Positions 44,761 through 55,967 of a stretch of DNA of 64,000 nucleotides are shown one piece after another. Position 1 is the first letter of the stretch. Each line of letters begins with the position of its first letter. The notes beneath the pieces are model-generated. The model was not told the origin of the DNA and ran no database searches. It worked only from the letters and a program-made list of their open reading frames with translations. Source of the stretch: Amaurobius ferox (taxonomy: Eukaryota; Arthropoda; Arachnida; Araneae; Amaurobiidae); NCBI GenBank assembly GCA_951213105.1, contig OX578152.1, positions 72,987,180-73,051,179 on the forward strand, in the 5' to 3' direction. A program made the position numbers and the translations under genes.

Positions 44761-45171
44761 TTAAAAAAATTATTTAATATAGGGAAAAAAACAAATTCAA
44801 TTAAATTCTGACTTTGGGATATCTTCCAGAAAGAAAAGAGAGAGATATTATATAATAAATATCTCTCCATTTGTTTAAACGTTTTGCATATGGAAGTGGC
44901 TTCATATTTTAAGATAAATTTGGTAGATAGCAATTTTTCATTTTTTTTAAATTTTATATAACTCTTCATGATAAATTTAATTGATGGCATTTTAAATGCA
45001 CTTTCCTACGTCCTAGAGAGTTAAAATTTGGTACACAGCTTAAATTTGTTGAACATTTTATTCGACAAAAATTTGATGGATCTTTAAATATAGATTATAC
45101 ATTTTTTTCGAAATGGCCTGAAAATAATCCCCGTTCACTTCTATAAATCATTGGTGTAATATTGTTAAAAA

Positions 45172-46010
45172 TTCTGATGTGGACAGCACATGTCTTTCTC
45201 TGCAGACTCATATTCGTTCTCTTTATTTATTCAATGATAATTTGAGTTTATCTGCACAACATAAGTATTTTAAATGACATTGAATTTACACGTTAAACTT
45301 AAATTTGGTTCTCATTTGATAGCTGGACTTATTGTCAAAGGTGGCGTAGCGAAAACGCGAAAAAACTAGAATATCTCAAGAACGGCTAGTCCTAGAGTAA
45401 TGGGGTTAGTCTTATTCTTTTTGTTGTCAAAAATCACATATAAAATAGGAATTTAATTGATATAATTGAGCACACGTAGTCTTTTATTTTTATATATAAC
45501 GATTTTTGCTGGCCATTTCGCAAAAATAGCCCGTTCCTTTTTCCCGAATCGTAGTAGAATAACCTACAAATGATTTATATACAAAATTTTGTTAAATTTG
45601 GTATATAAATCACTTGTAGGTTATTGAAATATTATACTCTAAATTTTGTTAAATTTGGTTCATTAGTTTTTAGCTAGAGTGGATAAAGGCAATTTCTGCG
45701 GCCATTTCGCAAAGAAGGCAGATTCTTTTATTACGAATCGTACTATAATCTAATGAACATCAGGATTTCCCACAAAAAACATACCTACCAAATTGTATGA
45801 AATTCGGTCCATTAGTTTTTCAATTAGAGTGGATGTAATATCCACACAGACACACAGAAACATACACAGATACACCCTTACACACACAGACGTCTTCCTA
45901 AAAGTAGTTTTTTCGTGTTCTAGAAGTCCCAAAACGTGTAGATACTTTGAAAATTCGAGTTCCGATCCTCGGCACGATTCCAATACTTTGAGTACATACA
46001 CATACACATA
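45172..46010 (-). repeat. Family B repeat
   Basis: From TTCTGATGTGGACAGCACATG to the TCGGCACGATTCCAATACTTTG end, with a CA/ACAC segment at 45845-45895 and the CCCAAAACGTGTAGATAC.TTGAAAA block. Opposing frames across it are repeat read-through. Confidence 0.8.
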
Positions 46011-46736
46011 TATATTATCTGTGTATTAACTGTGTATCTAAATTCCGTGCCTATGCAATTACAATAGTTGTGATTTTAAATGATCCCTAAACTTTTATTA
46101 TTTCTTCAAGGAAGCCTAATTTTAACATATGCAGAATGCAAATATCTCAAGCGATTGTAAGATGAATTACATAAGAATTGCTGAATTTTTTTCACACAAA
46201 ATTATTTAGCTCTGGAGTCTGGAATACAAGTTATATGAATGAAATATTCATTGATTTTGCATAAAGAATCAGATGATTTATATTTCGATACAGTTTTAAA
46301 TATTTAAGTATAATAAATTACTGTAGTTCTGTGATAATGTAAAAGATATTACCACTGAATGAATCACATTTTAGAAATTTTTAAATGAAATTACATTTCA
46401 GTTGGAAAGTGTTTCATAATCAATGCTTATGCATGATTGATCTTTCTTGTTTTTTAATGATCTTGCTGCATTAAAAATAAAAATTTTCTGATTAACGAAA
46501 TTTTTCTAAGGGGGTCGGGGGTCGTATAAAAATTTAAAAAGTGTAACTTTTTGAAAATTAATGGGAGGACTATATCATTAGCGCAATCTTATTTCCTACC
46601 TTACTTTCAACGTTTTTGCAATTTACACTTATCTCTGCCCTGTTACACTTATCTCTGCACTTATCCTGTTATTTTTGCCCACTTATCTCCAACAGGTAAA
46701 GAATTAAAGCGCGTTTTAATCTTATTGGGACAGCCG

Positions 46737-47975
46737 TATAGACAATTTTGAGAAATATATGTGAAAGGGAGATTTTTCGAACTGGAAATAGAAATTCTTT
46801 GCGATATCTTACTACTCCAAAATTTTATGCTAAATCCATGTCAGTTATCATCAAACATCCTATACATAGCCATTTTTGGAAAATACATATTTCATGAAAA
46901 ATAGAAGTGTTTGAACTAAAGTAGATAAAGAATCGGAACTGGACGTCCTTAGTGAATCCCTGCGTCTTCCGAAATTTCATCTAATCTCTATCCATATTCG
47001 ATTATGAGAAATAACTAGATGTTTCAAGGAAAACGAAAAATTTTAACGGGAACTGGGAAAAGTGACAAAAGTCGAAATTCTTAGTGAACACCCCCCACCT
47101 TCCCTACCTTTCACATAGTATGACCTACCCTTAATTCATATTAGAATTAGCTTTATCTATAGCCAGTCCGGAGAAATGGACGTATCAAGCAAATTTTTTA
47201 ATCCAGAAGGGGAAGAAACCGGAAGTGAAAATTCATAGTGAACCTCCTGCACCGTCAGAATGTGATGCTGAATTGCATCATTCACCAGCTAAGATTACAT
47301 ATACCCGATCCTGAGATATAGATTTTGCAAGAAAAATGTAAATTTTTGAATCGAAGTGACATCTCCAGATCTGGGAATGGAAATCCTTAATGTGTTCGCT
47401 AAACACCTTCGCCAGTACCGCCCATAGAAATTTTCAGGCCTCTATACAGCAAATATGCGGACTGTCTACTGCTCCTTATAAACAAGTTATTGAACTTTTT
47501 TCATAAACTGTTTATGCGGCTCAGGCCACAAAACCTCCTGGGCCCCTATTCAATGCATCACATCCCCATCGCTGTCGGCGGCCTTGCCTTCCGCAATTTT
47601 ATGTTGGATTTATACCAGTCATTGTCTAAACTCTAAACTAGACAATTCTGAGAAATATATGTTGCAAATAATTTTTTTGAACTGGAAATGGAAATTCTTT
47701 GTGAACCACCCTACTCCAGAATTTGATGCTGAATCCATATCAGTTATCATCTAAACTCTATATATAGCCATTCTTGAAAAATAGATATCTCAAGCAAAAT
47801 TAAAATCTTTGAACTGGAAATAGATAAAACACCGGAAGTGGAAGTGCTTAGTGAGCCCTCGTCTCATCCGAAAATTTTATGCTGAATCCATACCAGTCAC
47901 CATCTAAGCTCAATCTATGTAGATCTTGAGAAATAGATGTGTAAAAAATTTTTGGTAAAACAATGGTATTGCAAT
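46737..47975 (-). repeat. ~150-bp array, right part
   Basis: About 7-8 units with GAATCCATATCAGTTATCATC, AACTCTATATATAGCCA, AAAATAGATATCTCAAGCAA and GGAAGTGGAAGT blocks. It ends near AAAACAATGGTATTGCAAT, the inverse of the boundary at 27690. A GC-richer insert-like patch lies at 47395-47585. Confidence 0.8.
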
Positions 47976-47984
47976 TTCCCCCAC

Positions 47985-49870
47985 ATCAATAAGCATTTAT
48001 AACCAAGTTAAAAGCACCCCTTTGATATTCCATAGTAAGCATCATCAGAAACTCTCATGCAATGGTTATAGTACCCTTTAACTTTTCATTTCAGCACACT
48101 TAACCTAAAATCTCAAACTCGTTTTACCCAATTCTTGAGTGCATTAAAAGTGTGTTATTAACTTTTCATTTTTGCTTGGAATCCCTTTCACTTACAGATC
48201 TTCTCCAGATAGTCATTATTTTGTAATGATCACAAAGTGGAATAGAATTTAACGAACAAAAATGTTGAAATCTTTTAGCTGCGCCTGAAAAGAGATGCGT
48301 TAAGCTTGTAACGTGACTGGGGGCACGAGGTTATATTTAAATTAACAACTCATGGGTGAAATGAAAGACAGAGCAAATTTAATATATGTTATTGTAACGA
48401 AGAAAAGTTAAGACGTTTAGACATTTTTACCGATTCTTGAGTTTAAGATAATGTAGCTTTTCCTTCTACTTTCATTGTCATCACGTTTGAAGTTCGCAAA
48501 ACTTTTTTTTTGTCATTAGAAAGTGCAGTTTAGAGCAATTTCTAAAAAATGGTTTTATACATCACGAATTGATACTTTTTTTTAAAGATCAATGTAAATA
48601 TATTAGTTGGAAATTAAAATAAAAAATCCAACTACAATTTCTGGCTTTGAATGAAATAAATATTAGATTTAGCCCTTTTAGATCAAATTTATTTTCCCTA
48701 AGCTGCCTACCCAGGTTCTACTTAATTTTGAGGAAAAACAGGTAAAAACACATATCATCAAAATATGATACTTAATTTATATTTTATTTTCATCTTTGTA
48801 CATCTTACCATGTTCCAAATTAACTTTTTCATCAATAAGCATCAGTTTGTAACCAAGTTAAAAGCACCCCTCTGATATTCCATAACAAGCATCACCAGAA
48901 ACTCTCATCATGAGTAATGTATATCTTATTTTCATCTTTGCACATCTTACCATGTTCCAATTTAACTTTTACATCAATAAGCATCAGTTTGTAATCAAGT
49001 TAAAAGCACCCCTCTGATATTCCGTAACAAGCATCACCAGAAACTCTCATCATGGTTTATGGCACCCTTTAACTTTTCATTTCAGCACACTTAACCTAAA
49101 ATCCCAAACTCGTTTTACCTAATTCTTGAGTACATTAAAAGTGTGTTATTAGATTTTTTCATTTTTGTTTGGCCCTTGTGGTTCTCCTTTGATCATTATT
49201 TTGTAATGACCACAAAGTGGAATATTTAACGTACAAAACTGTTGAAATATTATCACTGCACCTGAAAAGAGATGCGTTAAGATGTAACGTGACTGGAAGT
49301 ATATGAGGTTATATTTAAATTAACTACTCAGAGGTGAATTAAAAAGAAATAGTAAATTTAATGAAGATAAATGTTTTTGTAACGAGAAAAGGTTATGAAA
49401 GAATTTTTTGCTGACCTCTTGAGTTTGAGATAATGTGGCTTCATCTTCTTCTACTTTCATTGTCATCATGTTTGAAATTTACGAAACATTTTTATTTTTA
49501 TTTTGTCATTAGAAAATGCAGTTTAGAACAATTTCTAAAAAAGAAAGGTCCTATAATGCATCACATATTGATACTTTCTTTTAAATAAATAAGAAATAAA
49601 TAACTAAAAAACAAATAATAAATAAACAAAAAATGAATAAAAAATAAAAAAATAAAAACTGCAATTTCTAAATTTGAATGAAGGAAATATTAGATGATAT
49701 AATCAAATTAATTTTCCCTAAGTTGCTTAACCCAGATTTTACTTAATTTTGAGGGAGAACGAATAAAAACGCATATCAATAAAATATGATGCTTAATTCA
49801 TTTCTTATTTTCATTTTTACACATTTTATCACATTCTAAATTATCCTTTTCAAAATCACTTCTCCGGCTA
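47985..49870. repeat. ~0.9-kb tandem duplication
   Basis: The blocks AATAAGCAT.AGTTTGTAACC, GTTAAAAGCACCCCTCTGAT, CACACTTAACCTAAAATC, GAGATGCGTTAAG, GAGGTTATATTTAAATTAAC and TTAATTTTGAGG occur in order at 47985-48838 and at 48965-49835. An extra ~130-bp duplication of the junction lies at 48780-49055. An older diverged copy is at about 52060-52340. Confidence 0.8.
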
Positions 49871-50039
49871 TCACTTTCAGAGTCAATTTAAAAACAACCC
49901 TTTCCTCCTCGCTGTAGACGCCATTTTGAAGGTAGAAATACAAGACTCAGGTTACAAATGGAATTTTCAGGACAATAATGAATGAATTAGCTTGAAAAAG
50001 TGATAACGGGGCTCACCCAACATTTGACTGAAACTGTAA

Positions 50040-50370
50040 TAATTTTCAATGTCGGGGCTCTCCCGACTTCTGATTGGAACTAATATTTTTAAGGTTGGGG
50101 TTCTTCTGACATCTGACTGGAACAAACTATTAATTTTCAATATCAGGGTTCTCCCGACATCTGATTGGAATCTCTTCCAACATCTGACTAAAATTAATAA
50201 TTTTTTATGTCGGGGTCTCCCGACAACTGACGGGAACTATTAATTTCCAATGTCAGAGTTCTCCATCTTACTGGAGAAAATTATTTTCAAAATTGGAATT
50301 CTTCTGACATCTGACTGGAACAAAAAATTTTCTATGTGGGAACGCTCCCGACACAGGATAGCAAAGGGTT
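50040..50370. repeat. ~53-bp minisatellite, about 6 units
   Basis: Units combine TTTTCAATGTCGGGG, TCTCCCGACATCTGA and TGGAACTAATAA-like text and contain the small inverted pair TCGGG...CCCGA. Degenerate between units. The 64-codon frame at 50049-50243 reflects the repeat. Confidence 0.8.
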
Positions 50371-50429
50371 AATGGAAATAAATGTTTTTGGAACTAAATG
50401 CTTTTGATTTGGAAATATTTCTTCCCAAT

Positions 50430-50572
50430 TATTACTTTCCTTATATACATAATGTATAAGGAAAGTATTGTGACGGGGTCGAAAATTCGAATTCGAGTTC
50501 TCGACGGGAGAGCACGTTTCAAGCATCCCTGATCACGAATCCAACATTTTTGAAGTGATGTCTGTGTGTGCG

Positions 50573-50632
<60 letters not shown>

Positions 50633-51420
50633 GGTGGGTGTCAGTGAGTCTGTGGAGGCGATAACTGACGATCGTATGGACCGATTCGAACAAAATGCAG
50701 GACAAAAATCACAAACCGTAAACACTGGAAGCCTACTGCTTTTATACGCATTCGAATGTTCAGAACCCCCCTAAATTTTCGAATGAAACTTTGAAAAAAT
50801 CGTCAAAAACTCAAAACCGCTAATAAAGTTACGCAAATAGACATTTCTTATGTAATTTTTCATTAGAAAACGTTTGAGATAAATTTTAGAACGCTAACAT
50901 GAACCGTTCTCGAGATATTGTACTTTTAAAAAAAATATCAAAAAGTCATATAAAATAAAAAATAAAAAATTTCCTATTAAGAAACATGTTCACTTTTCAT
51001 ATGTAATACCATGCGATAGATTGGGTGACATCATTTTCCTGGATCTAGCTTGTTCCATTCATGAAAAAAGATACTTTAAGTAATACTTTTGTATTTGAAT
51101 GCCAATAGTCATTTATCTGCTGTAAGAATAACTTATTTCTTCGTCCATAATGCTTGGCGAGATTTTGGAGATGAATTTGGCGGAATGTCGCTAACTTGGC
51201 GACTTTTTGAAATGTTGCCAAATTAACGGAAATCTCGCCAAATGGATAAAAATGACGCTAAATCAATGAGAATGACGTCTAATTGTCGAAAATTCAATAT
51301 CTTGGAAAGAATATTAGTATTTACTATAAGAAAAACCTATTTTTTTTACTGTAAAAGTAGTAAATTCATTACATTATATAACGAAAGTCATTTGTTGCCC
51401 ACATCAGATTTTTTTAACTG
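50430..51420 (+). repeat. Family A repeat, reference copy
   Basis: Complete copy. It has a 5' near-palindrome, ACTTTCCTTATATACATAAT with TATAAGGAAAGT, then GTGACGGGGTCGAAAATTCG, a ~75-bp TG/GGTG microsatellite (50566-50640), GTCAGTGAGTCTGTGG, AACCGTTCTCGAGATATTG, the GGCG..TTGGCGACTT region, and the 3' end TTGCCCACATCAGATTTTTT. Frames containing polythreonine-histidine or polyvaline-cysteine are translations of the microsatellite. Confidence 0.88.
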
Positions 51421-52504
51421 TCTTCAAACTGGTGTTGAGATTTCATCTACCATCATTTTACCACCAATATTCACATTTTACTAAATATGTCTGCCATTGG
51501 GAAAAGTAGTATGGAACGTAATAGAATTATTCAACAAATTAAATGTTCTTTTTTAAATCAATGTTGCCAATTTCGTTGCAAATAATAAAAAAGTTTTATC
51601 AACAGCAATTTCTTACCTCAATCTAAAAATTATTTCAGTAACAGTATAAAGAGTTAATTAAACATCTCAATCGATTTCAAAGACAAATAAGAGCCTTCTT
51701 CGCGAAGATAAAAAAACAAGGCAGTCACAAGAGCAAAGGCAGAGAAATTTCTGTCAACTGAATAATATTCACGATTGCTGACAAACACATAATTAACAAT
51801 TGTTGGCCGAAATCGTCATTGCAGATATTTGAGCTTTCATATTAACAAAAGCACAATATTTCACGAAATCGCTTCATGAATACTGTTATCTGTAATGGGT
51901 GCGTAATCTCAACTATTGGAACACCCTCTAAGTGGACTCTGTGACAAGCATGGGATCAGTTTTAAACGAAATTCTACAATCTCTCTCAATACAAACTTCA
52001 GCTGTGTCTTAAGTAACTTATATTATACATAAACATATCATCGTATGCGTAACCTTTGGCCCTAAATAACCCCTCTGACCTCCAATAAACATTTACCACG
52101 AACATTCACACAATGCTTACAGTATCATGTAGCTTCTTTCTGGCACACTTCTATTCCAAAACCCCAATCTCTTCTTACCGTATTCTTGAAACGTTTGTTT
52201 TAGTTTTGTGTGGCCCCCTTTCGCTTTGAGAACTTTTCAGATGGTCATTATTTCGCCATGTACACGAAGCAAGATGTTGAAATATCATCAATCCGTGTAA
52301 AACGAGACGCTGGGTTATATTTTAATTAAATTTTCTGACTCTAAAATGACATAAAATCTAGAATTTATTAAATCGAAACCAAAGCAGTGACAACAATGAA
52401 AAACCATACCGAATTTTTAGTTGTAACAATTATGTACCTCATGTTCATCAGCTCTTTTTTTCCCAATCACTATATTATATATAAAACCTTCTTATAATAA
52501 TAAC
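51421..52504. other. Sequence with an old copy of the 48-49 kb repeat
   Basis: Roughly 52060-52340 is a diverged relative of the 47985-49870 unit (AACCCCTCTGA, AAAACCCCAATCTCTT, TTGAAACG, GGTTATATTTTAATTAAA). The remainder has nothing recognised. Confidence 0.5.
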
Positions 52505-53350
52505 TTTTAAAACTCTGATGTGGGCAACATATGACTTTTCTTGCATAAGGCAGTGGCTCAACTGTTTCACTGCAAACTAAGATGCACCAGTCTGCGGTTC
52601 AATACTTTTAACGATGAATTGTCCATTAACTTTTGTCGCTTTTTTGGATGAATATGTATAAAGCTATTGCGATTTTATCGCAAATCCAACTTAGTAATTA
52701 GAAATATTACTAGCATCCTCAAAGCAATATGGTCAGCATATTAAACGATTTTAATCATTAGGAAATATAAAATTTTCATCAATTAAGCGTCATTTTTGTT
52801 AATTTGACAACATTTTCAAAAAGTTTATATTTCAACAAATTTATCGTCCAGATCAAGCTATTTAAGTATTCTTGCTATTTATTTTACATTTACGTAACTT
52901 TTGCGATAAATTGTATCTGAAAATGTGCTCTATCTTGAACGACTCATGCTAAGGTTTCTAAATTCAGTGCCATTCGTTTTCTAATGATAAATTAAGTAAG
53001 AAATAATTATTCATTTAACATTAATATAGATCCTGATTTTTTAATGATTTATTTTCAAAATTCATTCGAATATTGGTGTCTTCCAAACATTCGATCGCGT
53101 TTAAAATCAATATGGTTCCAGTATTCATTGGTTCTAATAATCGTATCCAATTTTTTCGAATATTTCCATTCATTCACTTCCACAGACTCATGGACACATA
53201 CACTAACATACATACCTACACACAAACTAACATACATGTATACATACACAGAGAGATCACATCGAAAACGTTCGTTTCAAGTCAAGGGATGCTTGAAACG
53301 TGCTCTTCGTCGAAATACACTCGAAATAGAATTAATCACACGCATTATAC
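52505..53350 (-). repeat. Family A repeat, old diverged copy
   Basis: Starts CTCTGATGTGGGCAACATATG, contains the CATACACTAACATACATACC tract in place of the CA run, and ends with GGGATGCTTGAAACGTGCTCTTCG. Many substitutions set it apart from the younger copies. Confidence 0.7.
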
Positions 53351-53957
53351 TATGTAATATCAGAAATATCGTCTTCTGTTTTTAATGCGTTAGATGATAA
53401 TCGCAGATTTCTTTTCATCTATCGAAGAACATGGCTTTTTACCAGTGAGAAATAAATTTTATGTTATAGCAATATTTTTCAAGTTAGTCTTATGAGAATG
53501 TCAAGGAAGAATATCAGAAGAAATACCCATGATCTAAAGTTCCTAAAACTTAAACAATTACTAGGTTAGTAAAGAGTTTTCGATAAACTACATAGGTTGC
53601 AGACAAAGAGAGAACAGGCAAGCCTTCAATTTTATCTCTGAATAAACTATCCGAAATAGAGAAAGTGAATGCTTTGCTGAAAGACGAACTTTTCTGAAAG
53701 TTTTACTAAAAGTCCTCATAATATTGGCTAGAGAAATAATGCTCTAAAATAAAAATTTGATTTTCGATAAATGAGAAAGAGGTCTGTAATTTAGTGACTT
53801 CACCAAGGGGGGATTTTGGGGGTGGGGGTCATAACCTTCACTTTCACTCCCAGAAACCCATCAGAACCCATGGAAGAACCCATCAGAAACCCATATTATT
53901 TGGAGAAATGGTAAGCAAGATATATTATGTTACCATCCGCGACCCATTAAATTTTTC
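53351..53957. other. Sequence with a short local repeat
   Basis: AGAAACCCATCAGAACCCAT repeats locally near 53850-53900, and a G-run lies at 53810-53828. Nothing else is recognised. Confidence 0.4.
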
Positions 53958-54393
53958 AGAAACTAATCACATTACCATATCATCCTGATAATCCTTTATA
54001 ATGGTTTGCAATATTACTCAAGACTCATCAGAATTCAGCCGTTGTATCTGCTCCTCGTTATAAAGTAGACGATAATAACGCTACACAAGTAATTATCGTC
54101 TGACGTATTAAAAACGTCAGACGATGATTCTGATATAATTTTTAGGGCATAGTGACACCTAATTGAAAAGTATTTCCACTTATTTACATTTTAAAAATCT
54201 GATATGAAAGATTTTTGAATATCTTTGTGTTAGCTAATAAGGATTTAAAGGAGAGTCAAAGCGATTGCTCAAGCAATGCAGATATTATGAACCCTTAAAT
54301 CCCTGGATGACAGTGTTTCTTTCAGGACATTTAAACCGAGGGACGAATGAAACTTTAGGGGGGGGGGGGGATTCTATTGGTCTTACATAAATA

Positions 54394-55104
54394 CAGGGTG
54401 ATTATAAAAAGATGGGCCAAACTTTACGAGGTGGTAGCACACACCAAACCAAGCATTTTCCGTCACAGTTTACCGGATCGGAAATGAAACGTAAAGGCGT
54501 CAGTGGGCGCTTAATGGTGAAACCGATGAGGTGAGACGAAAACACAAGAATGATTTAGAAGTTATAAAATTACATTTAATAAACAATAATTACAGATGTG
54601 GCTCAAAAGAGCGACCGCCAAGTTGAATGCACGCCTCACAGGGATTGTCGGACTCTCTCGAACAGACAAGGTATGTCACGCACTTCGGCAGCAGCGGATG
54701 AAATTCTGGCGACTCAGATTTCCTTCTCTTCAGAATCAAGAGCAGCGCCATAGACGAGACTCTTGACATATCCCCACAAAAAGAAGTCAAGACACAACAG
54801 ATCGGACGACCGTGGGACTCCATAGTCTCAAAAATTGGAGCTGCAAACTGATAAAGGCTGTACATTCGGTGTTACGAAAATTTGCATAAGGGTTCTTCTT
54901 CCCCAGATGAAATTTGCATACATGGTTTTCTTCTTCAACCAGAATGACGCTTTTAAGTTTGCAGAGCGGCCGCTTCCCAACGAGTAAGTTACCTGTAACG
55001 CCTTTACGTTTCATTTCCAACCCCATAAACTATGACGAAAAATGCTTGGTTTGGTGTGTACTACCACCTCGTAAAGTTTGGCCCATCTTTTTTTAATCAC
55101 CCTG
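54394..55104 (-). mobile_element. 711-bp mariner-group deletion derivative with ~105-bp inverted ends
   Basis: CAGGGTGATTATAAAAAGAT and its counterpart at the right end match for ~105 bases, and TA lies on each side (54392-54393 and 55105-55106). The length is about half of an autonomous element, and only the 3' part of the transposase remains. Confidence 0.85.
54590..54870 (-). pseudogene. C-terminal remnant of a mariner-group transposase
   Basis: Read on the minus strand in the frame offset from the longest open frame, 54730-54815 gives RSSDLLCLDFFLWGYVKSLV. This corresponds to the (R)SPDLxxLDFFLWGYxKS block that holds the third catalytic Asp of mariner-group transposases. The first and second catalytic blocks are missing, and a frame change follows the motif. 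It is therefore dead, and its element could move only if a transposase were supplied in trans. Confidence 0.8.
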
Positions 55105-55689
55105 TATATCTAAAAGCTGTCGCATAAATACAAATTTTCACATAAAATATCTCCGGAGGGGGGGGGGGGGGGAGCGAATAATTGTCTCCGGGGAGAACGA
55201 AGACCCCCGGATGTATGCCTGAAAGAAACACTGTTAGAAACACTACTGCCTTTATGGACTGATACATGCAAGTTAACAACAATTCCGGAGATCAACAGTC
55301 GATATTAAACCCCGCTATTTAGTACATACGCATGCAGAGTTTACATCCCTTGCTAGGTCAGAATCATTCATCAAGGTAGGAAGCGTCGAAAACAAAACTT
55401 CCAGTAATTATGGCTTCTAAGCAAGATGATGTTTGATGGGAAGACAGCAGGGAGGAGGAGGGAGTTCAAGGCGAGATGCAGAAACCCCGTGATCCATTCG
55501 ACCCCGTTCGTTGAGCTCGTACCCCCCTGGGTCAAGGAAATGAACAGAATTGGGTGCCTTACCTGATTACGCGGAGCAGATACAACAGCTGAATTCTGAT
55601 GAGTCTTGAGTAATATTACAAACTATTATAAAGGATTATCATAATGATATGGTAATGTGATTAGTTTCTGATAGTTGAGTCTAGACCAG

Positions 55690-55967
55690 AGGTCTGAAAC
55701 ATTTTACCACCCGTAATGAGCACGCACAGACTTCAAAATTTTCCGGCGAGTACTCACAGACTGTGAAGTTTTCTGACGAGTGCTCACAGACTTCGAAATT
55801 TTCTGGCCCTAAAAGACTTCGAAATTTTCTGGCACTAACAGACTTCGAAATTTTCTGACCCTAAAAGACTTCAACATTTTCTGACGAGCTGTCACAGACT
55901 TGAATGTTCTGGGCAGCACTCGCAGACATCAAAATTTTCTGGAAAACACTTAATGAAGAATATTATA
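55690..55967. repeat. ~27-33-bp minisatellite, left part
   Basis: About nine units of ACAGACTTCGAAATTTTCTGG plus a short variable spacer. It continues after the transposon at 57728-57930, which shows that the array existed before the insertion. Confidence 0.85.

Larger units (their letters stand above)
42271..46736. mobile_element. 4.5-kb element with ~260-bp inverted ends, inserted in the array
   Basis: The left end (42271 to about 42530: AAACGCGCTTTAATT, TTTACCTGTTGG, the TTTTTAAATTTTTATACGACCCCC block) is matched in inverse orientation by 46480-46736. The outermost bases (CAGGATGTTCC and CGGCTGTCCC) are similar to each other but not identical. The flanking array is the same on both sides, which shows a single insertion. 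No transposase is detectable; the interior is made of internal repeats and a family B copy. Confidence 0.7.
54310..55234. mobile_element. MITE with CAGTGTTTCTTTCAG ends, copy 2, split by a mariner relative
   Basis: The left piece 54310-54393 and right piece 55105-55234 together match the ~180-190-bp family, including the G-runs and GATGTATGCCTGAAAGAAACAC. The interruption is a 711-bp element with TA flanks. Confidence 0.8.
53958..55672. mobile_element. Inverted ~100-bp arms enclosing a nested pair of DNA elements
   Basis: The left arm 53958-54062 (CAGAAACTAATCACATTACC ... GTTGTATCTGCTCC) is matched by the reverse complement of 55566-55672 with few changes. Between the arms sit the MITE at 54310-55234 and the mariner relative inside it. 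A perfect 12-bp hairpin (ATCGTCTGACGT, 54095-54125) follows the left arm. The whole may be a foldback element that collected the others. Confidence 0.65.

Noticed and set aside
50394..50774. Open frames of 64-103 codons rich in Thr-His or Val-Cys
   Set aside because: They are translations of the TG/CA microsatellite within a family A repeat.
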